Below are positions 45,992 to 57,709 of a stretch of DNA of 64,000 nucleotides, in pieces. Source of the DNA: Glebionis coronaria (Eukaryota > Streptophyta > Magnoliopsida > Asterales > Asteraceae); contig CM046876.1 in assembly GCA_025667525.1 (NCBI GenBank), positions 528,838,538 to 528,902,537 of the forward strand, in the 5' to 3' direction. How positions within the stretch are numbered: the stretch's first letter is position 1; each line of letters opens with the position of its first letter. Position numbers and translations under genes: made by a program. The notes under the pieces are model-generated. The model saw only the letters and a program-made list of their open reading frames with translations. It was not told the origin of the DNA and did not search any database.

Positions 45992-48237
45992 AATAAAACA
46001 CCAACCTTTCAATCAAATTTACAAGGTACATTCTATAGTTATCTAGAAAATAAATTGTTACCTACAATGTGAAGGCTAACATGGGATTAGTTCCCTAACT
46101 AAGCCTCATAATTAAGGACTATGGGTAGGGTTTGGTACTACTGTGGTCGAATTGTACAAGTGTATATCAGATCATGTATGCGACCAGAGAATGTAACCTG
46201 GTGTCATACAATTGCAAAGTACGTAACGAGCGATATGCCTAGAGATTTAATCAAAGCACCTCATTTTATGGTTTTACAGCTAACTGGTGACAAAAAATAA
46301 TGATGGGGTCAAGATAATCACCGACGAAGTGAAATCAAAGTTAACAGGTTCGGTTAACTATTTTATACTTCTGCTGTTTTTTCAGTATTTCAATACTTAT
46401 AACGGTTCAATCAAAATTTCAGAGCCCCTTTTGGAAAGAAGAAAATGCGTATAATGGGCAGATTTTTTACTTGGTGACTTAGCGATATGCATCAATGTTC
46501 ATCTTCTGTTTTGGGTCACTGTGGTTTACGGACGAAATGATTATATTTTCATATTCTTCAAATTGGTAATAGCTAAGTAAATAACTACATTAACTAATAC
46601 ATAATCTACATTCATATGTCATTGGATGTTTGTAAATGTATTGCAGGTTGTGTGGTGAGTCCTTACTCCTGTTATGGCGGTTATGATTGGTGGTTTAACC
46701 TGATTTCAGAACATGTTTGCCCCTCCACATTAAGGTAAATTAGTCTTTTTAAATTTCAAGGTTAAATTAGTAATCAGTCTTTTTAAATTACAATCTTTTT
46801 AAAGTTCCCCAAAATAATGCATAAACGATTTGACAATCCAAACTGGCTTTTGCTTATGAAACTCATAATGTGAACTCTGTCAGTGTATTTCCTTCATTAA
46901 TTCAGTTTATATTTAATATTTACTCAAAATTAATTTAGCTTATAAGTGGAAAATAGGAAAACGATTTTTGGAATATTAGATATATACACATGGAAGGTTA
47001 TGTGTGTAACTGCAATGCCATATACATAATGATGTGTAATAATAAGCCCGAAATCATTCGAATCATTCGAATTTGGTACATTATGAACCATGAATAGATA
47101 ATTTTGTAACCTAGGATGAGCACATTTTTTGTACAGGAATGTACAGACTTTCAGAAGACAAATAGATTTTTGATGTCTGAAGTTGCCAGGAAAGAAGCGG
47201 CACTTGACTGCATGGACATAGTGGGATAGATCTGTTGTCGTATGTGGTTGTTATGGCTACATGACTGGGTGCCTAATGTCGTATGTGGTCGCTATTAGAT
47301 TTATGATACAATACTTGGCCGACACTTGCCGATTATTTTTACATTCTTATATGGTATTTCAAAATAACTAATTGTTGTGATTCTATAAAAAAATTTATCA
47401 TCATGAATCATTTAGTTGAGTAATAGTGTTCTCTCTTGCAGGGTGTATTTGTATACATCTGTTGGTCATGCATTGAAAAAATACAAAATGTCATAACTCC
47501 GCGGCAACGCGCGGGCATCAATCCTAGTGTATTAAAATTTGGAGAATTTTTTCTTTAATTGGATTGATTCATGAAAGCCCATAATCTAGGACTTTTTTCT
47601 TACATTATTTCATTATTCATAAACTAGTGCAAGAACCCAAATTATATAAAACGAGCTTATACCAAATGCTCCTTTAAAATCATAACTATGAATAAAATAT
47701 TATTTGTATTATAAAATGCTACTAAAAAGAGCTCTTGATTTGAGCATTCCAAACTGATAATAATTTATGGAAATGAGAAGCTCGTACCTAATTCACGAGC
47801 TACACCATTTGACCCATTATGCCCCATTTAACATATAGTTTGGTCTTATCTTACAAACCTACAATACATAAAACTGAGAACGATAAGTAGATGACTTACC
47901 AGAATAACAAAATCTGAACTGAAGTAACACTTACAAATTTGAACATGAACGCATTATATAATATGTTACAATGTTACGACTTCTAGTCGTCTTGCTACTT
48001 GTACATGACCTATATATGATTTTGGTTATGAATTCATAATCATGACTAATATATGATTCAATGACATAATCTCTATGCATGGTTTTTATACATAAATTTT
48101 GAGCATAATATTTTGGGCACGTGCTTCTGAATAGAGAACTTCCCTAGCCGACGAGTACTCTTCATAGGGCACTAATCTATCATCGTGCTTGTTTGACTTG
48201 GGTAATCCAAAAAGGACATGTGTGAAGATTAAAGCAT

Positions 48238-48360
48238 GGATCATCCACTTAGGATTCTTTGGTCATCCATTTAAGATGTCATGGTCATCCATTTAGGACG
48301 CGTTGGTCATCCATTTAGGATGCTTACTAGAAAAGCACAAGGTCATCCATTTAGGATGCC
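48238..48360. repeat. About 22-bp tandem repeat GGTCATCCATTTAGGATG
   Basis: Five copies of GGTCATCCATTTAGGATG or near variants are spaced about 22 bp apart, with a 14-bp spacer insertion before the last copy. Confidence 0.85.
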
Positions 48361-49269
48361 TATACGAGAATTCCATGTTGTGCGCCTCTTAGGCACGCTA
48401 CATGACTTTTGGCTACATCTAAATGTTAACATGGTAACAATTCTCGATTATTTCTGAGTCTATAAACCTGATAATCTTTGACTAAAACCAAAGCTAAACA
48501 AATATTATTACATCTAGTCTAATCTAATTACATAATCAAATCCGTGACTCACCTTTTAGTCTTGATTATGATTCTATAAGTTTTTTTGCGAGCACCTAAT
48601 CATGATATAACCATATTAGTATAAGTAAAACTTTTTAACCCATACATCTAACATGTATTGGGTTTATGTAACTTAACATAACCTTATAAAGTTCTATTTC
48701 ATCCTTAAACGCCTTTTTACAAAAATGCATTTTGTGAAGAATTTATGTAGTCTATTGCACTTTTCTTGTTTTGACCTAATTAAACCTGGATTTGTGACTT
48801 GGAATTAATTTTGTTGGAAAGTAGTCTTTTTCGTCTTTCCGAAAACGTAAAGGGCGCTCCAAACAAAGTTATAGTTATTTTTCTACGATTTTCCAAAGTA
48901 GATACAAATTCGACAAACCTTGCATTCTTAATTTTAAACATCATCAACACGACCCCCAAAACACATGATAGGTTATTCTAAATTTTAACAAACTTATTTG
49001 ATTATATCACACCTTATTAGACATGTCTAGATCATTTTTCTTTAAGACTTAACCCAAAATTACACGTTTAACCACTAATTTAAGCTCCAACCAAACATTT
49101 TTTTAAAGTTCTATCTAAACATTGTCTTCTTCATTAACATAAACTGACTCAATTCTATAAACATAAACTTCATTATTTTTTAAACATAATCATGTATAGC
49201 TCACGAATCATGCTAACATGGTCTAAAATCATAAGACATATATAAAACATGTGCATAACTTCATAAACA

Positions 49270-49305
49270 CTAGTCGAGTATCCGCGCAATGCGACGACAG
49301 ATACT
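49270..49305 (-). mobile_element. Helitron-like 3' terminus (minus strand)
   Basis: Read on the minus strand, CGAGTATC and GATACTCG form an 8-bp stem around a loop containing GTCGCATTGCGCG. ACTAG then ends at 49270, followed by T. The body would lie to the right, before or under the Athila insertion. The 5' end was not found. Confidence 0.45.
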
Positions 49306-50219
49306 CGTTGACTAAATTTTGTAGCAAAAAATTATTTTTGTTTATACATATGGTTTAACAATAACCTTACGAATTTGTAAAGTTATAGAATATAATTATT
49401 CAAAAAGACATACCTTGATCACTTGAACTATAATTCAAAGTTTGTACGGATTAGAGTTCAAAGTTTGAACGGAACAAAATTTCTTTAATCAAAGGACATA
49501 TTTATACATTTCATTCATGTTAATTATAATTAAAATCTTGTACAAGTTATAAAAATGTCAAACATTTCATAACACAGTACATTCTTTACTATAAGAATTA
49601 CAATTATTGCTTTAATTCTAAGCATGTATTCGTGTACATGAACTTCACCATAAGCTATCAAGTCTAATGAAAATGCAAAGCATTATTTGGCAGCATATAC
49701 ACAAGTATAAAATAATAGGAACATAAATAATGTATTCAACCATTGTATTCAAAAGGATAAAAAAGACTCTAATGTAATTTATCACACGAACCTACACTAT
49801 GATGGTTTAATCGTTTGAGACTGTAGAACTTTGAGGCAAAATGACAATCATATAAAACCTTATACATATTTGTTACAAAGCTTCTTTTGAGGATGAAACA
49901 GACGCAAGCTTCTTTTATTCACTTATACACAAACAACTACACTAAACCTTCTTTTGAGGATGAACCATTAACGTGTTTCTAACCACCTACATTTGTAGAT
50001 AATGAATCTCTCGACATCATCACCATCCATGTCACACAACCTAAATAAATACATAGAACTTTTTTAATGGTAGCATCACAAATTCCAACGACAGCATCGG
50101 TGAATTTTAACAGCACCATATAACTGGTGGTGCAATGAGGTCAGACACAAAAGCTATATTAAAAAAAACTTGTACAAACTGATTCGCAAAAAAAAGTATG
50201 AATTTTGAAAAGTAATACT

Positions 50220-51841
50220 TGATAGGTGTGAAAACACCCATCCTTTTACCACTTAATTCTGGCTAAAACGAGACCAAAACACGTATTTAATATCATTTGT
50301 TTAGAATTATGCGTGGTTTTTGTGTTTATTGTGTTTTCAGAGTCGACCGGATGAATATTGACGAAAACATGGGATTGCACGGGTTTTATCAAGGAAAAAA
50401 GACTCAAGACGAAGTCTATTGTCCAAGAGATGCAAAAGATTTGAAGTCATTGTGCCTATTTGAAGATTTGTCGAAGAATAGAGCCAAAGATGGAAAATTC
50501 ATATATGTCGAAGAACTCGAGTCTATTAAACAAAAGATTATAAGACGAGTTGGAATTATTTACCGACACTTCTAAAAATCCAAAGTCGGAAACGTTTAAT
50601 TAAAAGAGACGAGAAGACTAAAGAAGGAAGAAGAAAAGAAGCCCAAAACCAAGCCCATTTGCAAGCCCATACACACGCCTATATAAAGGCCCTTACTTCA
50701 CAAATTTCACACACTTAGTCTTTTAGATAGTTTTTAGTTTTTAGAGAGAGAAAGTTCTAAACTTTCTCTCACTAGATTTCATCTTTTTCTCTTTCAAGAT
50801 CAAAACTTTGTATTATTGTTCATTAATCAAGTTCAGGTTTTTATCTTTTAATCTTTAATCTCATCCTTCCTTTCTTTTACTTTTATTGATTTTGGTACAA
50901 ATCTCGTATGATCCGTGTTGTTCATTAATGATTTGTGCTTAAAAAGTTGATTTCTTTTTATGTTTCCTTAAGTTTATACACTAATAAGCTTTAAGATCCT
51001 TGTTCTTATTGGCTTATTTGTTGATTTAGCTTATTTACTTTTTAAAGATTTTATAAAAAGTTCATCTTTTTATCATTTGATTTATGCTTTTGCTTATTTG
51101 AAGCTTAGATAAGTTGTTCTTAAGTGCTTATTTGATCAGCTTATTGTTGAATTCGAGCTTGTTCGGGAGATAGCTTATTCCATAAGCTTATTTCCCTTGC
51201 TTAAGTTCGGTTTTAGCATAGTTTTAGGAAAGGGTAACTCCCTTTTTCGATCGGATATTCCGACCAGACAGCACCCTTCATTCCGATCTTTAGATCGGAA
51301 AAGGGTTTAGTGTTTTTTTCCGATTTATCCATTTTTCATCATATTCCGATCAGCAACAATTTTGATTATTCCGATTGGGGTGATTTCCCACTTTCCGATC
51401 AGCACCCATTGTGGTATTCGGATTGGCATCGTTTCAAGATATTCCGATCACTCGATCGGAATATTATTCCGATTGAGGGGATTTTTCCACTATTCCGATT
51501 TGAGATGTTTTGTTCCGATCTTACTTTCTTTTAGTACTTGTCAATTAAGTTTATATTTTTTTACAAAGTTCTCCAAGTGTTAGTTTCATTGAATGTCCAT
51601 CTATTTTTCTAGTATAATCTTTAAGTTTTCAAGCATTTACTTTTAACTTGTCTTTTTAGTTTAATCTTTTAAAGCTTTAATTTTACTCTTCGACATTTAA
51701 TTTCTTGTCATTAGTTTAAAATAGATAAACAAACCAATACCTTTTTATTAACCAAGAACAAATCATTCCACTTAGAACCGAGATCAATTCGAGAGGATAT
51801 CGAGAGAAACATATAGAACCCATATAAAAACGCTAGTATCA
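50220..51841 (+). repeat. Athila A 5' LTR
   Basis: It begins TGATAGGTGTGAAAACACCC (an imperfect hairpin) and ends CTAGTATCA, two bases before the primer site. A TATA box lies at 50680. Ten TTCCGA words and inverted ATCGGAA words occur at 51245-51526. A 92-codon open frame at 50297-50575 recurs in the 3' LTR as expected of a copy and is not called. Confidence 0.92.
50680..50689 (+). promoter_or_regulatory. Probable TATA box of the Athila A LTR
   Basis: TATATAAAGG lies mid-LTR, about 460 bp from its start, followed by a pyrimidine/A-rich stretch suited to a start site. The same sequence is at 60077-60086 in the 3' LTR, and TATAAATA is at 61250-61257 in Athila B. Confidence 0.6.
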
Positions 51842-51843
51842 AA

Positions 51844-51859
51844 TGGCGCCGCTGCCGGC
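51844..51859 (+). other. Athila A primer binding site, tRNA-Asp type
   Basis: TGGCGCCGCTGCCGGC is one base from the TGGCGCCGTTGCCGG commonly given for Athila elements and assigned to tRNA-Asp. Confidence 0.8.
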
Positions 51860-52028
51860 TCTTCTCGTTAAGATCAAAAGTTTTTTGTGAGAACTTGGAT
51901 TTTGGGATCCGTTCCCCGTGAACGTTACTTTTTCATAAAATTTTCAAAAATCCAAAAAAAATTAAAAAACATAAAAAACCAAAAATATTTTTGCTTTGTT
52001 TTTCCCTTGTTAGTTCTTTTGCAGGTGT

Positions 52029-55000
52029 ATGCGCACTCGATCCACGTCTTATCAAGAGCCCGAGCCTCTCGATCACTTAGACATGGCCGGTGTACACAAC
52101 AATAATAACATACCACCTCCAAACAACAATAATAACAACAACAACCCACCTTTCAACAACATGAATAATAACAACAACAATGAGCCTCAACCTGATAATC
52201 GCCCGATGATTGAACTGCTACAAGCTCATGTAGATGGCAACACGGATCCAATTGTTATACCAGCATTTGCAGCCAACAACTTTGAGCTCAAATCAGGCTT
52301 TATCCAGATGGTCTCTGCTCAACCATTCTTGGGGCGTACCATTGATGATCCACGTGACCACATCAAGAGATTCTTGCAACTCACTAACACGGTCAAGTTC
52401 AATGGTGTTCCACAAGAGGTCATCAGGTTACAACTTTTTCCCTTTTCTTTAGAGGGACAAGCCCGACATTGGCTTGCTAAGGAACCGCCACAGAGTATTC
52501 TCTCGTGGACGGATTTGGAGACTAAGTTTATAAATTACTTTTTCCCACCCTCTCGTACTACCGCTTTGCGGAATGAAATTATAAATTTTGAACAAAAGTA
52601 CGATGAGTCGTTTAGTGAATCTTGGGATCGTTTCAAAGATCTTTTAAGAAAATGCCCACAACATGTTTTACCAAAGTATATCAAATTAATACTTTTTACA
52701 ATGGTTTAAGCATGAGTGACCAAGATTTACTAAACAGTGCCTCGGGGGGTAATCTTTTGGCTAAGACTTCCAATGTTGCTTGGGATATCATTGAGAATAA
52801 GTCTCGTGTGCAAACCAAGAGTGTTCGGACCAATGTTGCTAGTGCTAATACTAGTGACAGCGACAAGCGACTTGACAAAATCACTACGCTTCTTGAATCG
52901 CTTGTTACCCACACCGTCAGCAACAACAACAGCAACAACGCTAAAAACGCTCAAGTCAATGTTGTTAGTCAACCATGTGAGATATGCGGGGGTCCTCACT
53001 CTTACACCACTTGTACTGCCACCCAAGACTACCCTTCTGAGAACGTCAATGCAGCTTATGGAACCTATCCTCAACCTTCTTATCAAGATAGACCTCAAGG
53101 TGACCGTAATTTGCTTAGCTACCGCTCCAACAATTACCTCTCACCACCCGGCTTTCCTCCAAACAACCAAAACCAACAACAAAACCTCAATCGCCCTCCT
53201 CAACAACAACAACAATCTCGTGGACCATACATACCACCTCACAAACAGCAACAACCACCTCAATGAAACAACCAAGTCTTCCAGCAACCTGCTTATCAAC
53301 CACCCGCATACAATGCTCCTTCCAGCCAAACCCCCGCATCACATCAAGACATTGGAACCTACATGAGGACTAACGATGTGATCGTGGATAATCTTCAACA
53401 GGAAGTGCGCAACTTGAAAGCAGACCTGATGAAACAAGGGAATGATCTGAGAGCTGATATGAAAAACACTATGGATAGTCAAACGAATGACTTAAGAAAC
53501 ATGATGGCTAGTTTCTTCCACGGTAATCAACCCTCTTCTTCGGGTACTCTTCCGAGTAACACCGTTGCGAATCCAAGAGGGGAGATGAAAGCAATCACCA
53601 CTCGCAGTGGCAAAGGTACCAAGGAACCCGAGCTTCCTATACCTCCACCGGTGGTTGTGACTAAGGAGAAGGAGTCACCTGCTCCTATTCCCCAACCTTC
53701 GACTTCCCCAATTTCTCCACCTCTTCCTTCTACCCCTCCTCCACCCAAGGATGTGAGTGATCCTATTCTCCCAAAGCCTTCGTCTTCTTCCAATATACCT
53801 TATCCATCTAGGTTGAGGAAAGAGAAGCTTAAAAGCAAGGATGATATTCAGGTTTCGAACTTTCTTAAGATGTTTAAACAACTGAATTTCAACATCTCCT
53901 TCGCTAAGGCTCTCGCTCACATGCCAAAGTATGCGAAAATGTTTAAAGATCTTCTGAGCGACAAGGAAAAGCTTCTTGATATTGCCAACACCCAACTTAA
54001 TGAGAATTGCTCTGCAGTGCTCTTAAGGAAATTGCCAACCAAGCTTGGTGATCCGGGTCGTTTCTTAATCCCTTGCAATTTCCCGGGAGTAGAGAATTGC
54101 ATGGCCCTAGCCGATCTAGGTGCCAGTATCAATCTAATGCCTCTAAGCGTTTGGAAGCAATTATCTCTCCCTGAGCTAGTCCCCACCAAAATGACTTTGG
54201 AGTTAGCTAACCGTACGGTTGCTTATCCAGTGGGGATAGCCGAAGACGTCTTTGTAGGAGTCGACAAATTCACTTTTCCTGCCGATTTCGTCGTCGTCGA
54301 CTACGAGATGGACCCTCGTGTTCCCTTGATCGTGGGTCGTCCATTCCTGAGGACCGGTCGCACTCTCATCGATGTTGAAGCCGGTGAGCTTATCATGAGA
54401 GTGGGTGACGATAAAATCGTCTTCAACATGGGAAAGTTGTCTAAACAACCTTATTCATATGAGAGTGTTAATTGTATTGACGTTCTGGATGAGGCTTGTG
54501 AAGAACACTTCAAAGATGCTTGTAAAAGTATTCCTACCTCTCTTCCCAATGTTAAAACCGTTGCCTCTATTGATTCATCACTGTCTCTCTTTGGAGAAAG
54601 TGATTTGTTTTGGAACAATCTTGAAGCCACCATGGGAGATGAGAACTTAGCTACTGATGATTCTCCCACCGATGGGGATGAAGACATGCATTTCTTTGAC
54701 AACCTTCTCAACGAAGACAATCCTTCTCCTCCATCTCCCACGGTTATTGCTATCGATACTCCGACTTTGAAAACGCCTCCCGTCGAAAATCCTCCGGATT
54801 TAGAACTTAAGGAGTTGCCGCCTCATCTCGAGTATGTGTTCCTTGAAGAAGAGAAGAAGTCGTCAGTCATCATTGCTAAGGACTTGAAAGATGAAGAGAA
54901 AACTCGCCTCATCGCCGTGCTTAAAGATCACAAAAAGGCTATTGCTTGGAAAATCTCTGATATTCGTGGAATTGATCCTCACTTCTGCACACACAAAAGT

Positions 55001-57709
55001 CTCATGGAGGACGACTTTAAGCCCACAATTAAAAGCCAACGAAGGGTGAATCCAACAATCCATGAAGTCATCAAAATAGAGGTTATCAAACTTCTTGATG
55101 CGGGTATGATTTACCCTATTTCGGATTCACCATGGGTTAGTCCAATCCATTGTGTGCCCAAGAAGGGCGGAATAGCCGTTGTTCCCAATGAACACAACGA
55201 GTTGATTTCCACTCGTCTCGTTACTGGGTGGAGAGTTTGTATATACTACCGCAAACTCAATGATGCCACGAGAAAGGATCATTTCCCTCTACCTTTTATG
55301 GACCAAATGCTTGAACGTTTAGCGGGTAATAAATATTACTGCTTTCTTGATGGTTTCTCGGGTTATTTCCAAATACCCATCGATCCCCAAGATCAAGAGA
55401 AGACAACATTCACTTGTCCCTATGGCACATTTGCTTACAAAAGAATGCCTTTTGGCTTATGCAATGCCCCCGGGACTTTCCAAAGGTGCATGTTAGCTAT
55501 TTTCCAGGACATGGTTGAGCAAACCATGGAAGTCTTCATGGACGATTTCTCGGTCTTCGGGGATTCCTTCTCTTCTTGCCTTGCCAATTTGGAACGTATG
55601 CTTAAGCGGTGCGAAGACACTCGCCTTGTTCTGAATTGGGAAAAATGCCATTTTATGGTAAAAGAAGGCATCGTGCTGGGACACAAGATTTCTAAAGCCG
55701 GTCTTGAAGTAGACCGTGCTAAAGTCAATGTTATCGCCAAGTTTCCTTCACCTTCAACCGTGAAGGGTGTGAGAAGTTTCCTGGGTCATGCGGGTTTCTA
55801 CCGTCGATTCATCAAAGATTTTTCTCAAATCGCTCGCCCGATGACCCACCTCTTGGAAAAAGATACTCCTTTTATCTTTTCCATAGAGTGTCTTGAAGCC
55901 TTCAACGCGCTTAAGGATAAGCTAACTAAGGCACCCGTCTTGGTTACCCCTAATTGGGAGCTGCCTTTCGAGTTGATGTGCGATGCTAGTGATTTTGCTA
56001 TTGGAGCGGTTCTGGGACAACGAGTGAACAAACACTTCCAACCGATCCATTACGCTAGCAAGACAATGACGGGGGCACAATTGCATTATACGACAACCGA
56101 AAAAGAGCTTTTAGCTGTTGTCTATGCTTTTGAAAAATTTCGCCCCTATCTTGTCCTTTCTACAACGATTGTGTATACCGATCATTCCGCGCTGAAGTAC
56201 TTGTTGACAAAGCAAGATTCCAAACCAAGACTTCTTCGCTGGGTTTTGCTGCTCCAGGAATTTAAAATCGAAATTCGCGATAAAAAAGGAGCTGAAAACC
56301 TAGCCGCGGATCATCTCAGCAGACTTGAGGATCCTTACCAAGGGGATCATCCGAACAAAGAAATCAATGATTCTTTTCCCTTGGAGACCTTAATGTCTAT
56401 AAATTCGAATTCTGATGAAACCCCGTGGTTTGCGGATTTTGCAAACTACTTGGCGGGTGGAATTCTCAAGGAAGGGTTCACATCCCAACAAAAGAAAAAG
56501 TTCTTCACCGACATTAAGACTTACTTTTGGAACGACCCTTACCTATTCAAACAATGTGCTGACTTGATTATTCGTCGATGTGTTGATGGACCGGCAGCTT
56601 TAGAAATCCTTGACGCTTGCCACAAAGTACCCACCGGTGGTCACTTTGGTCCCAACTACACAGCCAAAAAAGTGTTTGATTCGGGATTTTATTGGCCCAC
56701 CATATATCGTGACGCTCACAATATGGTTAAACATTGTGATGCTTGTCAAAAACAAGGCAAGATCACTCATAAAGATGAGATGCCTCAAAATTTCATACAA
56801 GAATGTGAAATCTTTGATGTTTGGGGTATCGACTTTATGGGGCCATTCCCTTCATCTAAAGGAAACAAATACATCCTTGTAGCCGTTGACTACGTTTCAA
56901 AATGGGTTGAAGCCAAAGCTTTACCCACTAATGACGCAAGGGTGGTTTGTAACTTTTTGAAATCGTTGTTCGCTAGATTCGGCGTTCCTCGTGCTATTAT
57001 CAGTGACCGCGGGACTCATTTTTGCAATGATCAATTTGCAAAAGTCATGGCAAAGTATGGTGTCAATCACCGTCTTTCCACCGCCTATCATCCCCAAACC
57101 AATGGACAAGCCGAGATATCCAACCGTGGATTGAAGCGAATTTTGGAGCGTACTGTGGGAGAGCATCGTGCCGCGTGGGCCGATAAGTTAGATGATGCTC
57201 TGTGGGCTTTCCGTACTGCTTATAAGACACCGATTGGTTGTACACCGTATCGTCTTGTGTACAGGAAAGCGTGCCACCTACCCATCGAGCTGGAACATAA
57301 GGCGCACTGGGCCTTGAAGTGGGCTAATTTCGACATCAACAAAGCCGGTGATCATCGCAAGAGTCAACTCAACAAGCTCAACGAACTAAGGAATGAAGCC
57401 TATGAGAACTCGCTGATCTACAAAGAGAAGACGAAGATCCTTCATGACGCAAAAATCAAGAACCGAGAGTTCCACGTTGGTGATCAAGTCTTACTTTTTA
57501 ACTCTCGGTTGAAGATCTTCTCTGGCAAGTTGAAGAGCCGCTGGTCTGGTCCATTCACCGTCGCCAACGTCTTTCCATATGGGACCATTGAGCTTTCTCA
57601 GCCAAATGGGCCCAATTTCAAAGTGAATGGCCAGCGTATAAAGTTGTACTTTGGTGAGGACATCTCTCAGGAGATGATTCCATCCCTCACCACGTTCCCC
57701 ATAAACTAA
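52029..57709 (+). pseudogene. Athila A gag-pol polyprotein, one frameshift and one stop
   Basis: Gag starts MRTRSTSYQEPEP, then an N/P-rich stretch and the retrotransposon gag core (FPFSLEGQARHWLAKEP, SESWDRFKDLLRKCPQH). Against Athila B, one G is missing near 52670, shifting the frame. The knuckle CEICGGPHSYTTC is CX2CX3HX4C. An in-frame TGA at 53264-53266 replaces the CGT seen in B. From 53363 the frame is open for 1448 codons: protease [11 protein letters not shown] (~residue 250), reverse transcriptase with FMDD (~724), RNase H CDASD (~872), integrase HCDACQKQG (~1130), [16 protein letters not shown] and [12 protein letters not shown]. The RT block usually RVCIDYRKLN reads [10 protein letters not shown]. 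There is no chromodomain, consistent with Athila. Confidence 0.92.

Larger units (their letters stand above)
42200..47527 (+). mobile_element. Helitron with captured gene fragments (5' end unresolved)
   Basis: The 3' end is firm in form: CCGCG at 47499-47503 pairs with CGCGG at 47510-47514, then GCATCAATCCTAG ends at 47527, followed by T. It closely resembles the terminus of the Helitron at 22412. The left limit is a guess: sequence near 42210 (CCATTACCCCCTTTATTCATTAGG) echoes the 5' region of the other Helitron (ACATTACCCCCTTAATAC). The body looks like spliced gene pieces: a pyrimidine-rich leader (42340-42512), and short blocks bounded by AG and GT at 42661-42697, 43420-43459 and 43771-43863. 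A PLAC8-like exon follows. I found no Rep or helicase text. Confidence 0.55.
47528..50219. other. Intergenic AT-rich sequence between mobile elements
   Basis: No gene is recognised. It contains the 22-bp minisatellite at 48238-48360 and a Helitron-like terminus at 49270. The rest is low-complexity AT-rich DNA, possibly old LTR material. Confidence 0.5.

Noticed and set aside
50297..50575. 92-codon open frame, nearly identical at 59694-59972
   Set aside because: It is tempting as a conserved small protein, but the two are LTR copies of one element and the matching region of Athila B (60890-61190) does not keep the frame.
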